The notes under the pieces: generated by a model
Seen by the model: the letters and a program-made list of their open reading frames with translations, nothing else
What the model was told of the DNA's origin: nothing
The model's database searches: none
Shown here: in pieces, positions 13,001 to 23,650 of the stretch
How positions within the stretch are numbered: the stretch's first letter is position 1
Layout of the letters: every line of letters starts with the position of its first letter
Position numbers and translations under genes: made by a program
Assembly: GCF_902150065.1 (NCBI RefSeq)
Contig: NC_043980.1
Coordinates: 18,785,917-18,849,916, forward strand
DNA: 64,000 nt
DNA from: Myripristis murdjan
Lineage: Eukaryota; Chordata; Actinopteri; Holocentriformes; Holocentridae
Direction: 5' to 3'

Positions 13001-16000
13001 ACTGCTGGCCCAACAACTAACACTTCAGCTTCCACCACAAAAGTAGCTCCAACAACTACAACAGCAGCTCCCACGACTACAACTGCAGCTCTCACAACCA
13101 CAACTGCAGCTCCCACGACTACAACTGTGGTTCCAACAACCACAACTGTTGCTCATACAACTACAACAGCAGCTCCAACAATCACAACTGCAGCTCCAAC
13201 AACCACAACTGCAACTTCACCCACTACAAGTGAAGCACCACCAACAACAACTGCATCTCCCACAACCACAACTGCTGGCCCAACAAATAGCACTTCAGCT
13301 TCCACCACAACAGTAGCTCCAACAACTACAACTGCAGCTCCCACAACTACAACTGCAGCTCTCACAACCACAACTGCAGCTCCCACGACTACATCTGTGG
13401 TTCCAACTACTGCAACTGCATCACAAACAACAACAACTGCAACTCCCACAACCACCACTGCTGCCCCCACAGCTAGCACTTCAGCTACCACCACAACAGC
13501 AGCTACAACAACTGCAACTACAGCTCCCACGACTACAACAGCGGCTCCAACAACCACAACAGTAGCAGGAACAACCACAACTGCAAATCCAACAATTACA
13601 ACTGAAGCTCCAACAACAACAACTGAAGCCTCCATCACTACTAGAGTGGCTCCAACAACCACAACTGCAGCTCCCACAACCACCACTGCTGCCTCCACAA
13701 CTAGCACTTCAGCTACCACCACAACAACGTCTCAAACAACTACAACTGCTGCTCCAACAACCACAACAGTGGCACCAACAACTACAACTGCAGCTCCAAC
13801 CACTACAACTGAAGCTCCAACAACGACTGCAACTCCCACGACTACAACAGCGGCTCCAAGAACCACAACATTGGCACCAACAGCCACAACTGCAAATCCA
13901 ACAACTACAACTGAAGCTCCCACGACTACTATAGCGGCTCCAACAACCACAACTGCAGCTCCAACAACCACAACTGCTGCCCCCACAACGACCACAGCTG
14001 TTCCCACAATCACAACTGCAGCTCCCACAACCACCACTGCTGCCTCCACAACTCGCACTTCAGCTACCACCACAACAGCGACTCCAACAACTACAGCTGC
14101 AGCTCCAACAACCACAAAAGTGGCACCAACAACCGCAACTGCAAATCCAACCACTACAACTGCACCTCCAACAACAACAACTGAAGCCCGCACCACTACT
14201 ACAGCGGCTCCAACAACCACAACTGCAGCTCCCACAACCACAACTGAAGCTCCCACCACTACTACGGCTGTTCCAACAACCACAACTGCAGCTCCAACAA
14301 CCACAACTGCCGCCCCCACATCTACAACAGTCACTCCCACAACCACAACTGCAGCTCCCACAACCACAACTGCTGCCTCCACAACTAGCACTTCAGCTAC
14401 CACCATAACAATGTCTCAAACAACTTCAACTGCAGCTCCAACAACCACAACTGCAGGTCCAACCACTACAACAGCAGCTCCAACAACCACAACTGCAGCT
14501 CCAACCACTACAACTGAAGCTCCAACAACAACAACTGCAACTCCCACAACCACCACTGCTGCCCCCACAACCAGCAGTTCAGCTACCACCACAACAGTGG
14601 CTCCAACAACCACAACAGCAGCTCCAACAACTACAACAGCAGCTCCAACAACCACAACTGCAGCTCCCACAACCACAACAGCTGCTCCAACAACCACAAC
14701 TGCTGCCCCCACATCTACAACAGTCGCTCCCACAACCACAACGTCATCTCCAACAACTACAACTGCAGCTCCCACAACCACAACTGCAGCTCCAACAACA
14801 ACAACTGAAGCTCCCACCACTACTACAGCTGCTCCAACAACCACAACTGCAGCTCCCACAACCACAACTGAAGCTTCCAGCACCACGACAGCGACTCCAA
14901 GAACCACAACTGCAGCTCCAACAACCACAACTGCTTCCCCCACAACTGCTACAGCCGTTCCCACAACCACAACTGCAGCTCCCACAACGACCACTGCTGC
15001 CTCAACAACTACCACTTCAGCTACCACCACAGCAATGACTCCAACAACTACAACTCCAGCTCCAACAACCACAACAGTGGCACCAACATCCGCAACTGCA
15101 AAACCAACCACTACAAGTGCAGCTCCAACAACAACAACTGAAGCTGCCACCACTACTACGGCTGTTCCAACAACCACAACTGCAGCTCCCACAACCAAAA
15201 CAGCAGCTCCAACAACCACAACTGAAGCTCCAACCACTACAACTGAAGCTCAAACAACAACAACTGCAACTCCCACAACCACTACTGCTGCCCCCACAAC
15301 TACAACAGCCAATCCCAAAACTACAACTTCAGCTACAACCACCGCAACTCCAGGTCAAACAACAACAACTGAAACTCCCACCACTACCACTTCTGCTTCC
15401 ACAATGACAACAGTGGCACCAACAACCACCACCGCCGCTCCCACAACCACAACAGCACAACCAACAACAACAACTACAGCCCCTCCCACAACTACAACAG
15501 CAGCTCCCACAACCACAACAGTGGCAATGACAACTACTACAGTCGCTCCAAAAACCACAACTGCTACCCCCACAACTACAACTCCAAGTGCCACCATAAC
15601 TGCAGCTCCCACAACCACAACAGCGGCTCACACTACTACAAGAGCTGGTCCAAGAAGTACAACCTTAGCTTTAGCAACTGCACCAGCAACTCCGACCGCA
15701 TCAGAAATTCTCAGACTTACAGCTGCAGCTCCTACAACCACAACAGCAGCTCCAACAATTATTGGTTCAGCTCACACAACGGCTGCTACAGCAGCCACAA
15801 TTACAACAGTTGTTCCCCCAATAACAACAGCAGCTCCTTCAACTTCAATTGCAGAGGCCATAGCTACAACATCATATCCCAATCCTACAACAGCATCTCC
15901 CACATCTTCAGCAGTATTTCCCAAAACTACAAAAGCAGCTCTAGCAACACCTACAACATCAGCTCAAACATCTTCAACAGCAGCTCCCCCAATACTATTA

Positions 16001-18674
16001 ACTTCAATCAATCTTCAGTCCTCTACTACCACCCAGAGCACAATAGAAACTGCTCCCTTTACTACAAGGGTATCTCCAGGAACTACTGCAGCAGTTTTTT
16101 CTGTTACATTCACAGCATCTACAACACTATTGCCTGCACATTCTGCATCTTCTAATGGTGCAATTGTAAGTAAATGACATTCTATGGCCAGTTTTTGGGC
16201 CTTATCAGTTGTAACAATTTTGTTTTAAGATACTGTATACATACATACTTTCAAATGCATTATTGTTTCAAGATTTTTTACAAAAATCAAAAATTTGAAA
16301 AACAGCGAATCACCATCACAGTGGTGAAAATTCACTATGCACTGTCTTGCTTTGATGCACAACATTTTTCAGCCTTTTGTGGTCTAGTTTGTTTAACTTT
16401 CAAAGTGAAAGATCGTTTTGCCATAACATGCCATCATATAATCTTCTTATAATCAAAAAAGGAGAAGAACTAGAAAATTGTAAAATATGATGAGCATGCA
16501 TTTCTCTTATTTGTTCAGTTACTGGCAATGAAACTTTCTGAGTCAAGATATTTAACATAATTTCTCTTATCTAGTAATCATGTTATTTGTACATATCCAA
16601 ACAAGAGAGTTTTACGTAATGTTTAGCAGCTGTGTCCTCATCATTTCTGTTCTGAGGAAAAGGAAGTGAATAACATTTTTCAAATATAAGTCCTCTCTGA
16701 GTAGTAATCTTAGTCATGCAATAAAATTATCTCTAATTTGATTTTAACACTTCTTTATGTACCCTGAGAAAAACGGAATACAATGGTTAAAACATTCTTG
16801 GAGCAATTAAAACTTGCTAGAACAAATTTGATTTTAACTATTGGAGTATTAAGACTTATCTTGGAGTCACTGTTGCGATATCTTTCAATGTTACCAAGAC
16901 TGAAAACAGTTCAAGGATGGGGGTGGGTGACAGCTCCCACCTTTTTTGCTTGCTCCACAAATTGGTTACATCAGTTACCTGAAATTGTACTAGTCATTAT
17001 TAATGTGTGCAACATTTTGCTGACCAAAGCAAAATTCTAATCCATCATGTATTTCAGCACTTTATTGGAATACAAAAGAACTCAACCACATATATAAGCT
17101 GTGCCTGGTCTATATGCTGTACTTTGTGCATGAGAAACAACTTAAGTTATACATTTCACAAGCCATTGCAACAGTAATGAATACTGCATAGGCCATAAAG
17201 CTCCCACACACAATCTTTTGTAAATCTGTCTCTGTGTGTTGTAATGGTGACTATGTGGTGAGCTTTTTTTCCATGGAAAAAACAGTCTCTACTTTGCATT
17301 GTTTCTCCTCTTACAGATTTCAACAGCAGCAGTGTCAGAAGCATCCACAACCAGTGTTTTGAGAACTTGGGCCCCTACCACAGCTTCTGTTACTGCTTCG
17401 AGTACACAGATAACCACAATAAGAACCAGCACCACAACTACGACATCAGCTGATCCCCCACAAGGCAATGAGGGCTTCGTAATTATACTGTTGGATCTTT
17501 ACCGTGATTTCATCCCAGGTTACTACAATCAACAGTCTCAAGAATACAAAGACTTGGTTTATAATGTTACAACAGAGGTAATGTATCACTCATTTATTAA
17601 AATATTCCTTCTGAGATAAGGGAAATGTTAAATAAATTAACATGCATTATTTACATTACCTTACTCTACTGGACATCAAAACATAAACATTTCAAGACAA
17701 TAAACAAACTAACCAATTTATTTTCTCCAATTCATTAGTGCAACAGAGGGTTCCACATTATGTATCCATTGATTTTCCTGAGATCCAAAGTGCTAAGTTT
17801 TTGGTAAGTCATACTTAACATTTTCAGAAATGGTTGTGTTTCAGTGATTCATAATTGAAACTGACCATCTTTTCTTTTATTAGGCGTGGATCTGTTGGGG
17901 TGGAAATCAAAGTGATCTTCAAGAACCAGACAGTGGTTCCTACTGGTGCTAATGTAGTAGAATCTCTAAAACTGGCAATCAATCAATCAGTGGTATTCCT
18001 AGATGTCATCCCTAACACTATTAGAACAGGTTAGTGTTTTTGTTATGAGTCATCCCACTTTTGATTCTCACAGTTTTCAGTTTTTTATAATTGTGAACAT
18101 GATCATTTAGTGTTTTTCATTTTACAAATGTCAACATGATTGCTTATAACCACATGATATGCTTTTTCATTAAACCTTTTATTGCTGCTATCTTGATTTG
18201 GTGGCAGTACAAAAATGGTTAAGAAAAAGCAATAAATTATACTGTGTGTTTGATACAACAAGTTTAAATTACGAATGTTTTTTTCTGTTCTTTTAAAAAG
18301 AAAATACAACAGCATCTACAACTACAGTTGCAACACCACAGACCACTGAATTAATAGCATCTACAGCTGTTACTGCAACAACAGCAGCTCCCACAACGAT
18401 AAGAGCAGCACCAACAACTACAAGTAATGCTCCGTACTCCACATCTTCCCAGACAACAGCAGCTCACACATCAATTGCAACTCTGACAAGTACAACAGCA
18501 GCAACAACAGCTGTTGCTGCTACAACAGTATTCCCAGCAACGTCAACATCATCCTCATCAAAACCAACAACAGAAACTACAGCTGCAATATCAACTACCA
18601 CCAGCAGAGCAACGACAGTAAGCAGACCACTGAATGTGGTCACTTTACTGTTAAGTTATTTTGCTTTCTTTTAA
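4016..18674 (+). CDS. large secreted/GPI-anchored SEA-domain mucin (partial at 5' end)
   Basis: Exons read as 4016-16165, 17317-17577, 17739-17803, 17884-18029 and 18301-18674, and all phases fit. The first exon is almost entirely Thr/Ala/Pro (units like APTTTT), a dense O-glycosylation tract; 12398-16165 is open without interruption. Exons 2-4 encode an SEA domain from about GFVIILLDLYRDFIPGYY to VFLDVIPNTIRT. It includes RGSVGVEIKV, matching the GSVVV-type autoproteolysis site. The last exon is Ser/Thr/Ala-rich and ends VVTLLLSYFAFF then stop, which suggests GPI attachment; no transmembrane-plus-cytoplasmic tail is seen. No signal-peptide exon was found, so the 5' end is missing. A possible donor (ACA then GTAAGC) near 18617 would give an alternative ending. 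Frame breaks before 12.4 kb look like assembly errors. The role is presumably a mucus or cell-surface glycoprotein; I cannot name an orthologue. Confidence 0.75.
7667..7766. other. assembly gap (100 N)
   Basis: Exactly 100 N bases lie inside the mucin repeat. A run of exactly 100 is the usual placeholder for a gap of unknown size, so the true length of the repeat exon is not known. Confidence 0.99.
7800..12690 (+). repeat. ~3.04-3.06-kb higher-order tandem duplication inside the mucin exon
   Basis: Blocks around 7.8-9.65 kb recur at about 10.84-12.69 kb. Offsets are 3062 bp near 8281/11343 and 3040 bp near 9541/12581, and the order of rare sequence variants is the same. A further partial copy of the 7.87-8.26-kb block lies at about 10.03-10.43 kb (offset about 2.14 kb). 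Confidence 0.8.
17317..18029 (+). other. SEA domain region of the mucin (three exons)
   Basis: Three phase-consistent exons (17317-17577, 17739-17803, 17884-18029) encode roughly 110 residues with the SEA order. A hydrophobic/aromatic start (IILLDLYRDF) leads to a mid-helix (YKDLVYNVTTE), then FLRSKVLSF, then the GSV cleavage turn at 17888-17896, a beta strand (EIKVIF), and the final helix (VVESLKLAINQS). N-glycosylation sequons occur (NVT, NQT, NQS). In the family this domain cleaves itself at G-S during folding, leaving two non-covalently joined subunits. The first exon also carries a Thr/Ser linker that continues the mucin tract. Confidence 0.75.
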
Positions 18675-19330
18675 ACAGGTCTACAATAAATGGATAAAAT
18701 ATAAGGGATATTCAAAGTAAATGTAATCCGTATCTGTGAAATTATTAATTTCTTTGATTATGATCTGAGTATACTTACAGTTGGGGTATGTTTATAGTTT
18801 ATAGCTTGTTTCTATGTAAATGTAACATTTATACTTCAACAAGAAAACTGAAACACTACACAAATAACATAATTTGTAACAAATCATAATGTCAAACCTT
18901 TCATTTTAATGAATTCAATTGCTCAGTTATGAATTAGTCGCTTACATTATGAAAAAATTATTCTGTAATATTTGTCTGCAATATTTGTTTTAAATTAGCT
19001 GCACTCTACTTTTCTTTAATACTTCAGTTTCACATATATTTTATTGTTTTATACCCATGGCAGTTTTTTGGTGTATAAGGGAAGTTTGACATAATTAAGT
19101 AATTAATGTTTATTGTATTTAACATAAAATTGTATAAAAGTATAAGTAATTAATTCCAAATAAAGAACAGCACACCTAACCTGTAATGTGTATGTATTAT
19201 TTACCATCATTACCATAAAAGTATATTCTGTGGATTCCAACAAAACAAGAGTGCATAACATCTAATGAGATCAGCCATCAGTCATAGACATCTTAATAAA
19301 ACAAATCTTCATGGCTTAAAATGTGTGTGT
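18675..19330 (+). other. likely 3' UTR / downstream region of the mucin gene
   Basis: AATAAA hexamers occur at 18685-18690, too close to the stop to serve alone, and at 19159-19164, the better polyadenylation candidate. The rest is AT-rich with no other feature recognised. Confidence 0.4.
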
Positions 19331-19661
19331 GTATGTGTGTGGAGGGGGGGTGCTGGAGCCTATCCCAGCACACATAGGGCGAAGGCAAGGAAACACCCTG
19401 GACAAATCGCCAGACCATCGCAGGGCAGACAAACACTGACATTCACACACACAGTCATACCTAGGGGCAATTTAGCTTCTCCAATTCACCTAACCTGCAT
19501 GTCTTTGGACAGCGAGAAGAAACCGGAGTACCCAGAGGAAACCCACGCAGACACGGGGAGAACATGCAAACTCCACACAGAAAGGACCTTGGGTGGGAAT
19601 CGAACCCAGGACCTTCTCACTGTGAGGCAACAGTGCTAACCACTGCACCACCGTGCCACCC
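19331..19661 (-). mobile_element. tRNA-derived SINE-like fish repeat
   Basis: On the minus strand the element starts GGGTGGCACGGTGGTGCAGTGG. It contains a polymerase III A box (TGGTGCAGTGG, 19640-19650) and a perfect B box (GGTTCGATTCC, 19596-19606), so the head is tRNA-like. The body is the very common teleost sequence containing GAGTTTGCATGTTCTCCCCG. It ends in a CA/TG-rich tail near 19331. Confidence 0.8.
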
Positions 19662-20329
19662 ATGTATATATGCATGTCTATACAAATCTTTCCCAACTTT
19701 GGAAACTTAAATGAAATTCAGTAACACATCAGAGTAGTGATGAATATGTCAGTGGACAATTAACACATAAGTCTCTGCAGCTTAGCCATTTTATAGCTTA
19801 AATATTTAAATAAAATACAAGGTTCAATTTTGAGCTCAAGTTTAAGTTTATTTAGAGCTCAAAATCACTGCTTACTGGCTCAAAAGGCTTTACAGGCCTA
19901 CAGGTTTACAACAAAACAGAACGACACCCCCCTGACCTTGATCCTCACAGAGGGTTAGAAAAAACTCCCTAAAAAAACACACAGATGAAATAGGGAAAAT
20001 GGAAGAAATCTTGACAAGCACCAGAGAGGGAGCAGACCCCTTCCTGGCTAGGTGTGCAATAGCTTCCGACCAAGTGAGCAAATTACCAAGGCAATACAGT
20101 CATATTACAAAATAATTCACACTATCAGATAAAACAAAGCCTACCAAAGCAGCAGGAGGCCTTGACCAAGGTCAGTGACACAGCTACAGCAGCACAGGAT
20201 AATGGCCAACTTTTAATATGATGATTTAAAATGATTTTCAATAGTTTAGGGCACTGTAGGTTTCAAAAACTATCAACACATTGCTTCTAAGAATAATTCA
20301 GAAGGTGAATTGCCTTAAAAATCAAACTT
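19662..20329. other. intergenic between the two mucin-type genes
   Basis: No gene is recognised. The complement of TTTATT near 19849 gives an AATAAA hexamer on the minus strand that could end the small mucin transcript. Confidence 0.4.
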
Positions 20330-20813
20330 TTATCCCCTCTGTGGAAATAGTTGTACCATTACAAGTATTAGAGAGGTCTTGTACATCATCCCAGCAGATG
20401 CAGCTGCAGTGTTAGCAGCAGTGGTGTTTGTGGTCGTTGCAGCAGCAGCGGTGGTTGCGGCTGCAGCTGTGGTGGTCATGGCCGCAGCTGTGGTGGTCAG
20501 TGCCGCAGCTGTGTTGGTCATGCCTGCAGCTGTGGTGGTCATTGCTGCAGCTGTGGTGGTCATGGCTGCAGCTGTGGTGGTCATGCCTGCAGCTGCGGTG
20601 GTCATGCCTGCAGCTGCAGTGGTCATGCCTGCAGCTGTGGTTGCGGTGGCTGCAGCTAACTTGAAATCTGTTGATGCTGCTGATTAAAACAAAGAGAGAG
20701 ATATGTCTGTATCCCTATGCAAAAATTACATCATACAAGAACTCACTAAATATAACAGGGGAAAAAAATTACTCACCAATTATCAGAAGATGTGTCACAA
20801 CTGTAAGAAGCAT
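20330..20813 (-). CDS. small Thr/Ala mucin-like secreted, possibly GPI-anchored peptide (128 aa)
   Basis: Two exons on the minus strand fit in frame. Exon 1 (20813-20777) encodes MLLTVVTHLLII, a short hydrophobic signal-peptide start, and ends at a consensus donor G/GTGAGT. A 97-bp intron ends at TTTTAATCAG. Exon 2 (20679-20330) continues AAASTDFKLAAATATT. It then has about ten 7-residue repeats of the type MTTTAAA, a Thr/Ala/Asn stretch, and the tail SAGMMYKTSLILVMVQLF followed by four residues and a stop. Signal peptide, O-glycosylation tract and hydrophobic end are the layout of small GPI-anchored mucins such as CD52-like proteins. I recognise no orthologue. The complementary strand of exon 2 is also open (Ala/Val repeats) but has no signal or splice logic. 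Confidence 0.55.
20450..20645 (-). repeat. 21-bp coding minisatellite in the small mucin exon
   Basis: About ten units of a 21-bp sequence (minus strand ATGACCACCACAGCTGCAGC plus one base) differ from each other by single substitutions. They encode MTTTAAA, MTTAAAG and similar heptads. The unit length is a multiple of three, so copy-number changes keep the frame. Confidence 0.85.
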
Positions 20814-22539
20814 TTTTAATCTTTATCAGATTTCTAAAGAAAGAAATGAAAATGGAAGTTTTTTTTTTTTCATTTTGATCGATCAAAAAAAACATGTTAA
20901 ATATATTTGAAATACAGGCAAATATTGAAGATCTCTACGTATTAATCAAAATTTTTAAAATTGCAAATAAAACATATGAATGAAAACTGCAAAAAGTAGC
21001 CTAATTCATTTCTAATCAAATCTGAAGACAAATTAAATTATAGCTACTATCAGAACATTTTTAGATTGTACTTACAAAATTAAATCTTTGCAGTTTTACT
21101 TCTATTGTGCTGTGATGCGCAATGCTGCTCTTGTAATTAGTTCACTCTCTCGGGTGTGCAGCTTTTAACTTTGTCATGAGGTTTGTCACAACCTTTATAC
21201 ACTCAATGACAAGCATAAATAATGATGTGAAAGTAACCCAGCTTTAAACTAGTTTGTTAAAATGACAGTGTGATCATTCCTTTCACAAAAGTTACCTCAA
21301 GGTAACACTTTGCTGTTTATCTTTTGTTTTCATGGATGTCAAATTATTCTAGTGCTGTTGACAGGATTTGCAGAGTAAATAAGCTGGAGAAGAACTGTCT
21401 TGCTGAATAACACAAAGGAGACTACTGTGCTTATACACTGCTTCAACAACATATGTATTATGTATAATCAATGGAATGAGAATAAAGGTCAGGGAAAAGC
21501 TTTGCCTTTGTTGGGTGCTTTTGTTTGTCAAGACCTCATTCCTGGCAACGCTGGTTGCATTCTCAGTGACCCAGACAACTTCTACAGCAGTGGTTCCCAA
21601 CATTTTTGGTATCAAAAATGTGTATCACTCCCCCCAGAGTGATACACATCAGGCTGAGGACCCATATTTAATAAGATGTATTCTCAGGGATCCCTATCTG
21701 ATAAGTTATAGTTATTCTATAACCGTCTATGGATTGGCAGATTAACTGAATTGGCAGATTAACTGAATAGTCATTCTTATAGATTCTTTCATCAGGCTAA
21801 CTTCTAGTCAAATTAATTATTACTTATTTTAAACAATATACTTATTTTGCCTTATTTTAGTCACTTTGTGGAAGTGTGGGGCAACCTGTACATGACCAAC
21901 GTAAAGCCTCTGTTTATATCACAGAAAAAGTTTTATTAAGTCTAGACTGAGAAGACTGAGAAGAATTGCTATTATTATTATTACCATTATGATTATGATT
22001 ATGATTATGATTACTACCCGTATGTTTATAAAAGTTATTTGTTTTTGGTTCAGAGGATGAGGGCCATAGAAGGAAATAAAATTTTAAGCATCAGCATGCA
22101 TGGAATACTTCAAAGCAGATGTGTCTTTCAGTTGCTGGTGAAAAACTGTGAGTACAGATTGATTTAAAAGGTTGCACAAGCATCTTTCAGTTCAAGAAGA
22201 TGTACAAAAAAAGATCAAAATATGATTTTTTTTCCTTTTTGATAATGGAATGTATAAACCGTATGTTGTGATTATAAATCACTATTCTGGAGGTTTGCAT
22301 TATTATGATTGGAACAAATAGATACCAGATATCATCACTGCATATGTAGTGTCCAATGACTGCAAACGCTGTGTCACAGACAAATTTCACTACAAATGAC
22401 AACTAAGTTAATTGCACCATTTGATGGCTCACTTGGGTTGTTTGCTTCATCTACCTCTGTCATATGAGCATTTCAAATTAAATTTGACTCATTTCGTGTG
22501 CCAAAAAAGATGAAAAAAGCCTGCACACTCATCACTCAA
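20814..22539. other. intergenic, includes the presumed promoter side of the small mucin
   Basis: No further gene is recognised. The stretch is AT-rich with a short (ATT/GATTAT)n tract near 21968-22012. The upstream sequence of the minus-strand small mucin begins at 20814; I see no clear TATA box. Confidence 0.4.
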
Positions 22540-23140
22540 CATCAGGTCATTTTTTTACTGATGTGTTTCACCCGTGTATATATAAACACCCCCTGGTGAT
22601 GTCATCAAACATGGGATCATTCACAAAGAGTTTTACAATAGTTTACATCAATATATAACATCAAAGAGACATAACAATAAACAATAGATTAAAAATCAAT
22701 CTGTCAATTCAGGTGAATGACTAATCATCTAGGCTAGAGAAAATGATTAATGGAAAAGTCCTCATTCATGCCTTTGGGAGACATTGTGCCCAAAGTAATA
22801 TCCAAAAGGATTCTCGTTTTAACAACAGTCTATTTATGTCCCCTCCTCGTCTCGGACATTTAACATGTTTGATTCCTTGGTATGTCAGGGATGCCACGTT
22901 ATGTTTCGCCTGCAGAAAATGCATAGCTACTGGACTCTTAGGGTCCTGATTTTGTATGCTGCATGTGTGCTCGGCGATGTGTGTTTTTAATGCTCGATTT
23001 GTTTTACCCACATATCCTAAACCACATGGACATTTAAGTAAATATATTACGTTAGTGGTAGTGCACGTAATAATACTTCTAATATCAAATCGTTTGACAT
23101 TAGATTTGACATTAGAAGCACATTTCATGTGCCAAATACT
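22540..23140 (-). mobile_element. Penelope-like retroelement fossil fragment (GIY-YIG endonuclease part)
   Basis: The minus strand at about 23128-22766 encodes a C-terminal endonuclease segment with the words VIYLLKCPCGLGYVGKT, RIAEH-like and PRRGGDIN. This is the GIY-YIG domain typical of Penelope-like elements (Neptune/Poseidon type). Downstream sequence to about 22540 is probably its 3' end. The reverse transcriptase portion is not present here. It is a broken, old fragment. Confidence 0.75.
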
Positions 23141-23189
23141 TTCTCAAAAATTACATTACATTACAAACTCAACACCAAGGGAGGTGCAC

Positions 23190-23650
23190 ACAACCATCAC
23201 AGTTTGACAAACTCATTTTTTAAAAAACAGGGCTGTGTAATCAGTAAGTTCAGGAGTGTGGGTGTACGAGTCGCAAACTGTGAATCTGCTTGTGTGACAG
23301 TGGCATACCTGGGATGGGTGCTTGGATGGGATCGACATGTCAAAGTGTTGGCAGCTGAGCAGCTTCCAAAGCCTACCACTCGACAGGAGCTCATACACTT
23401 TTTTGGGATGGCGGCGTATTATTGCTGTTTCAGTAATTGCTATCAGTTTTTTTTTTTCTAAAAAGTTCAGTTGGCATCACTGGTGAAGGAGGCCCCGGCT
23501 TTGATGGGGTCTGGAGTTGGCACCATTTGTGGTGCCAAACCACAACCCACTAACTTTTCTACGCACCTTGCAATGCCTGAATTAGAGGCTGATCATTTGT
23601 TTTTTGTTCCTACAGTTCCTTGATCTGAACATAAAGGCTATGACACTGTG
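23190..23650 (+). mobile_element. Ty3/gypsy-type LTR retrotransposon fossil fragment
   Basis: Short plus-strand segments resemble the end of a gypsy-type reverse transcriptase (AYLGWVLG, then TTRQELIHFFGMAAYY). A degraded RNase H-like region follows. No LTRs were recognised on either side. It is a short, broken, old fragment. Confidence 0.55.

Larger units (their letters stand above)
4016..16165 (+). repeat. Thr/Ala/Pro-coding minisatellite (18-24-bp units) with higher-order structure
   Basis: Short units of the type GCTCCAACAACCACAACT (coding APTTTT or AATTTT) are tandemly arrayed for about 12 kb. The plus strand is A/C-rich and nearly lacks G and T runs. Larger blocks recur. A block with ACGAAAAGTACAGCTCC occurs near 8079, 10224 and 11139, and a block with TCCCGCACAATTAGTACTTC occurs near 9571 and 12611. 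The 12.7-16.1-kb part is more diverged between units and drifts into non-repetitive Ser/Thr-rich sequence after about 15.65 kb, so the array is older and more stable at its 3' side. Confidence 0.95.

Noticed and set aside
19596-19650. Possible tRNA gene (perfect A and B boxes)
   Set aside because: It is the tRNA-like head of a SINE; the body and tail match a dispersed repeat and no cloverleaf is complete.
20379-20687. Plus-strand Ala/Val-rich frame over the small mucin
   Set aside because: Complement of the 21-bp repeat. It lacks the signal-peptide exon and splice sites found on the minus strand.
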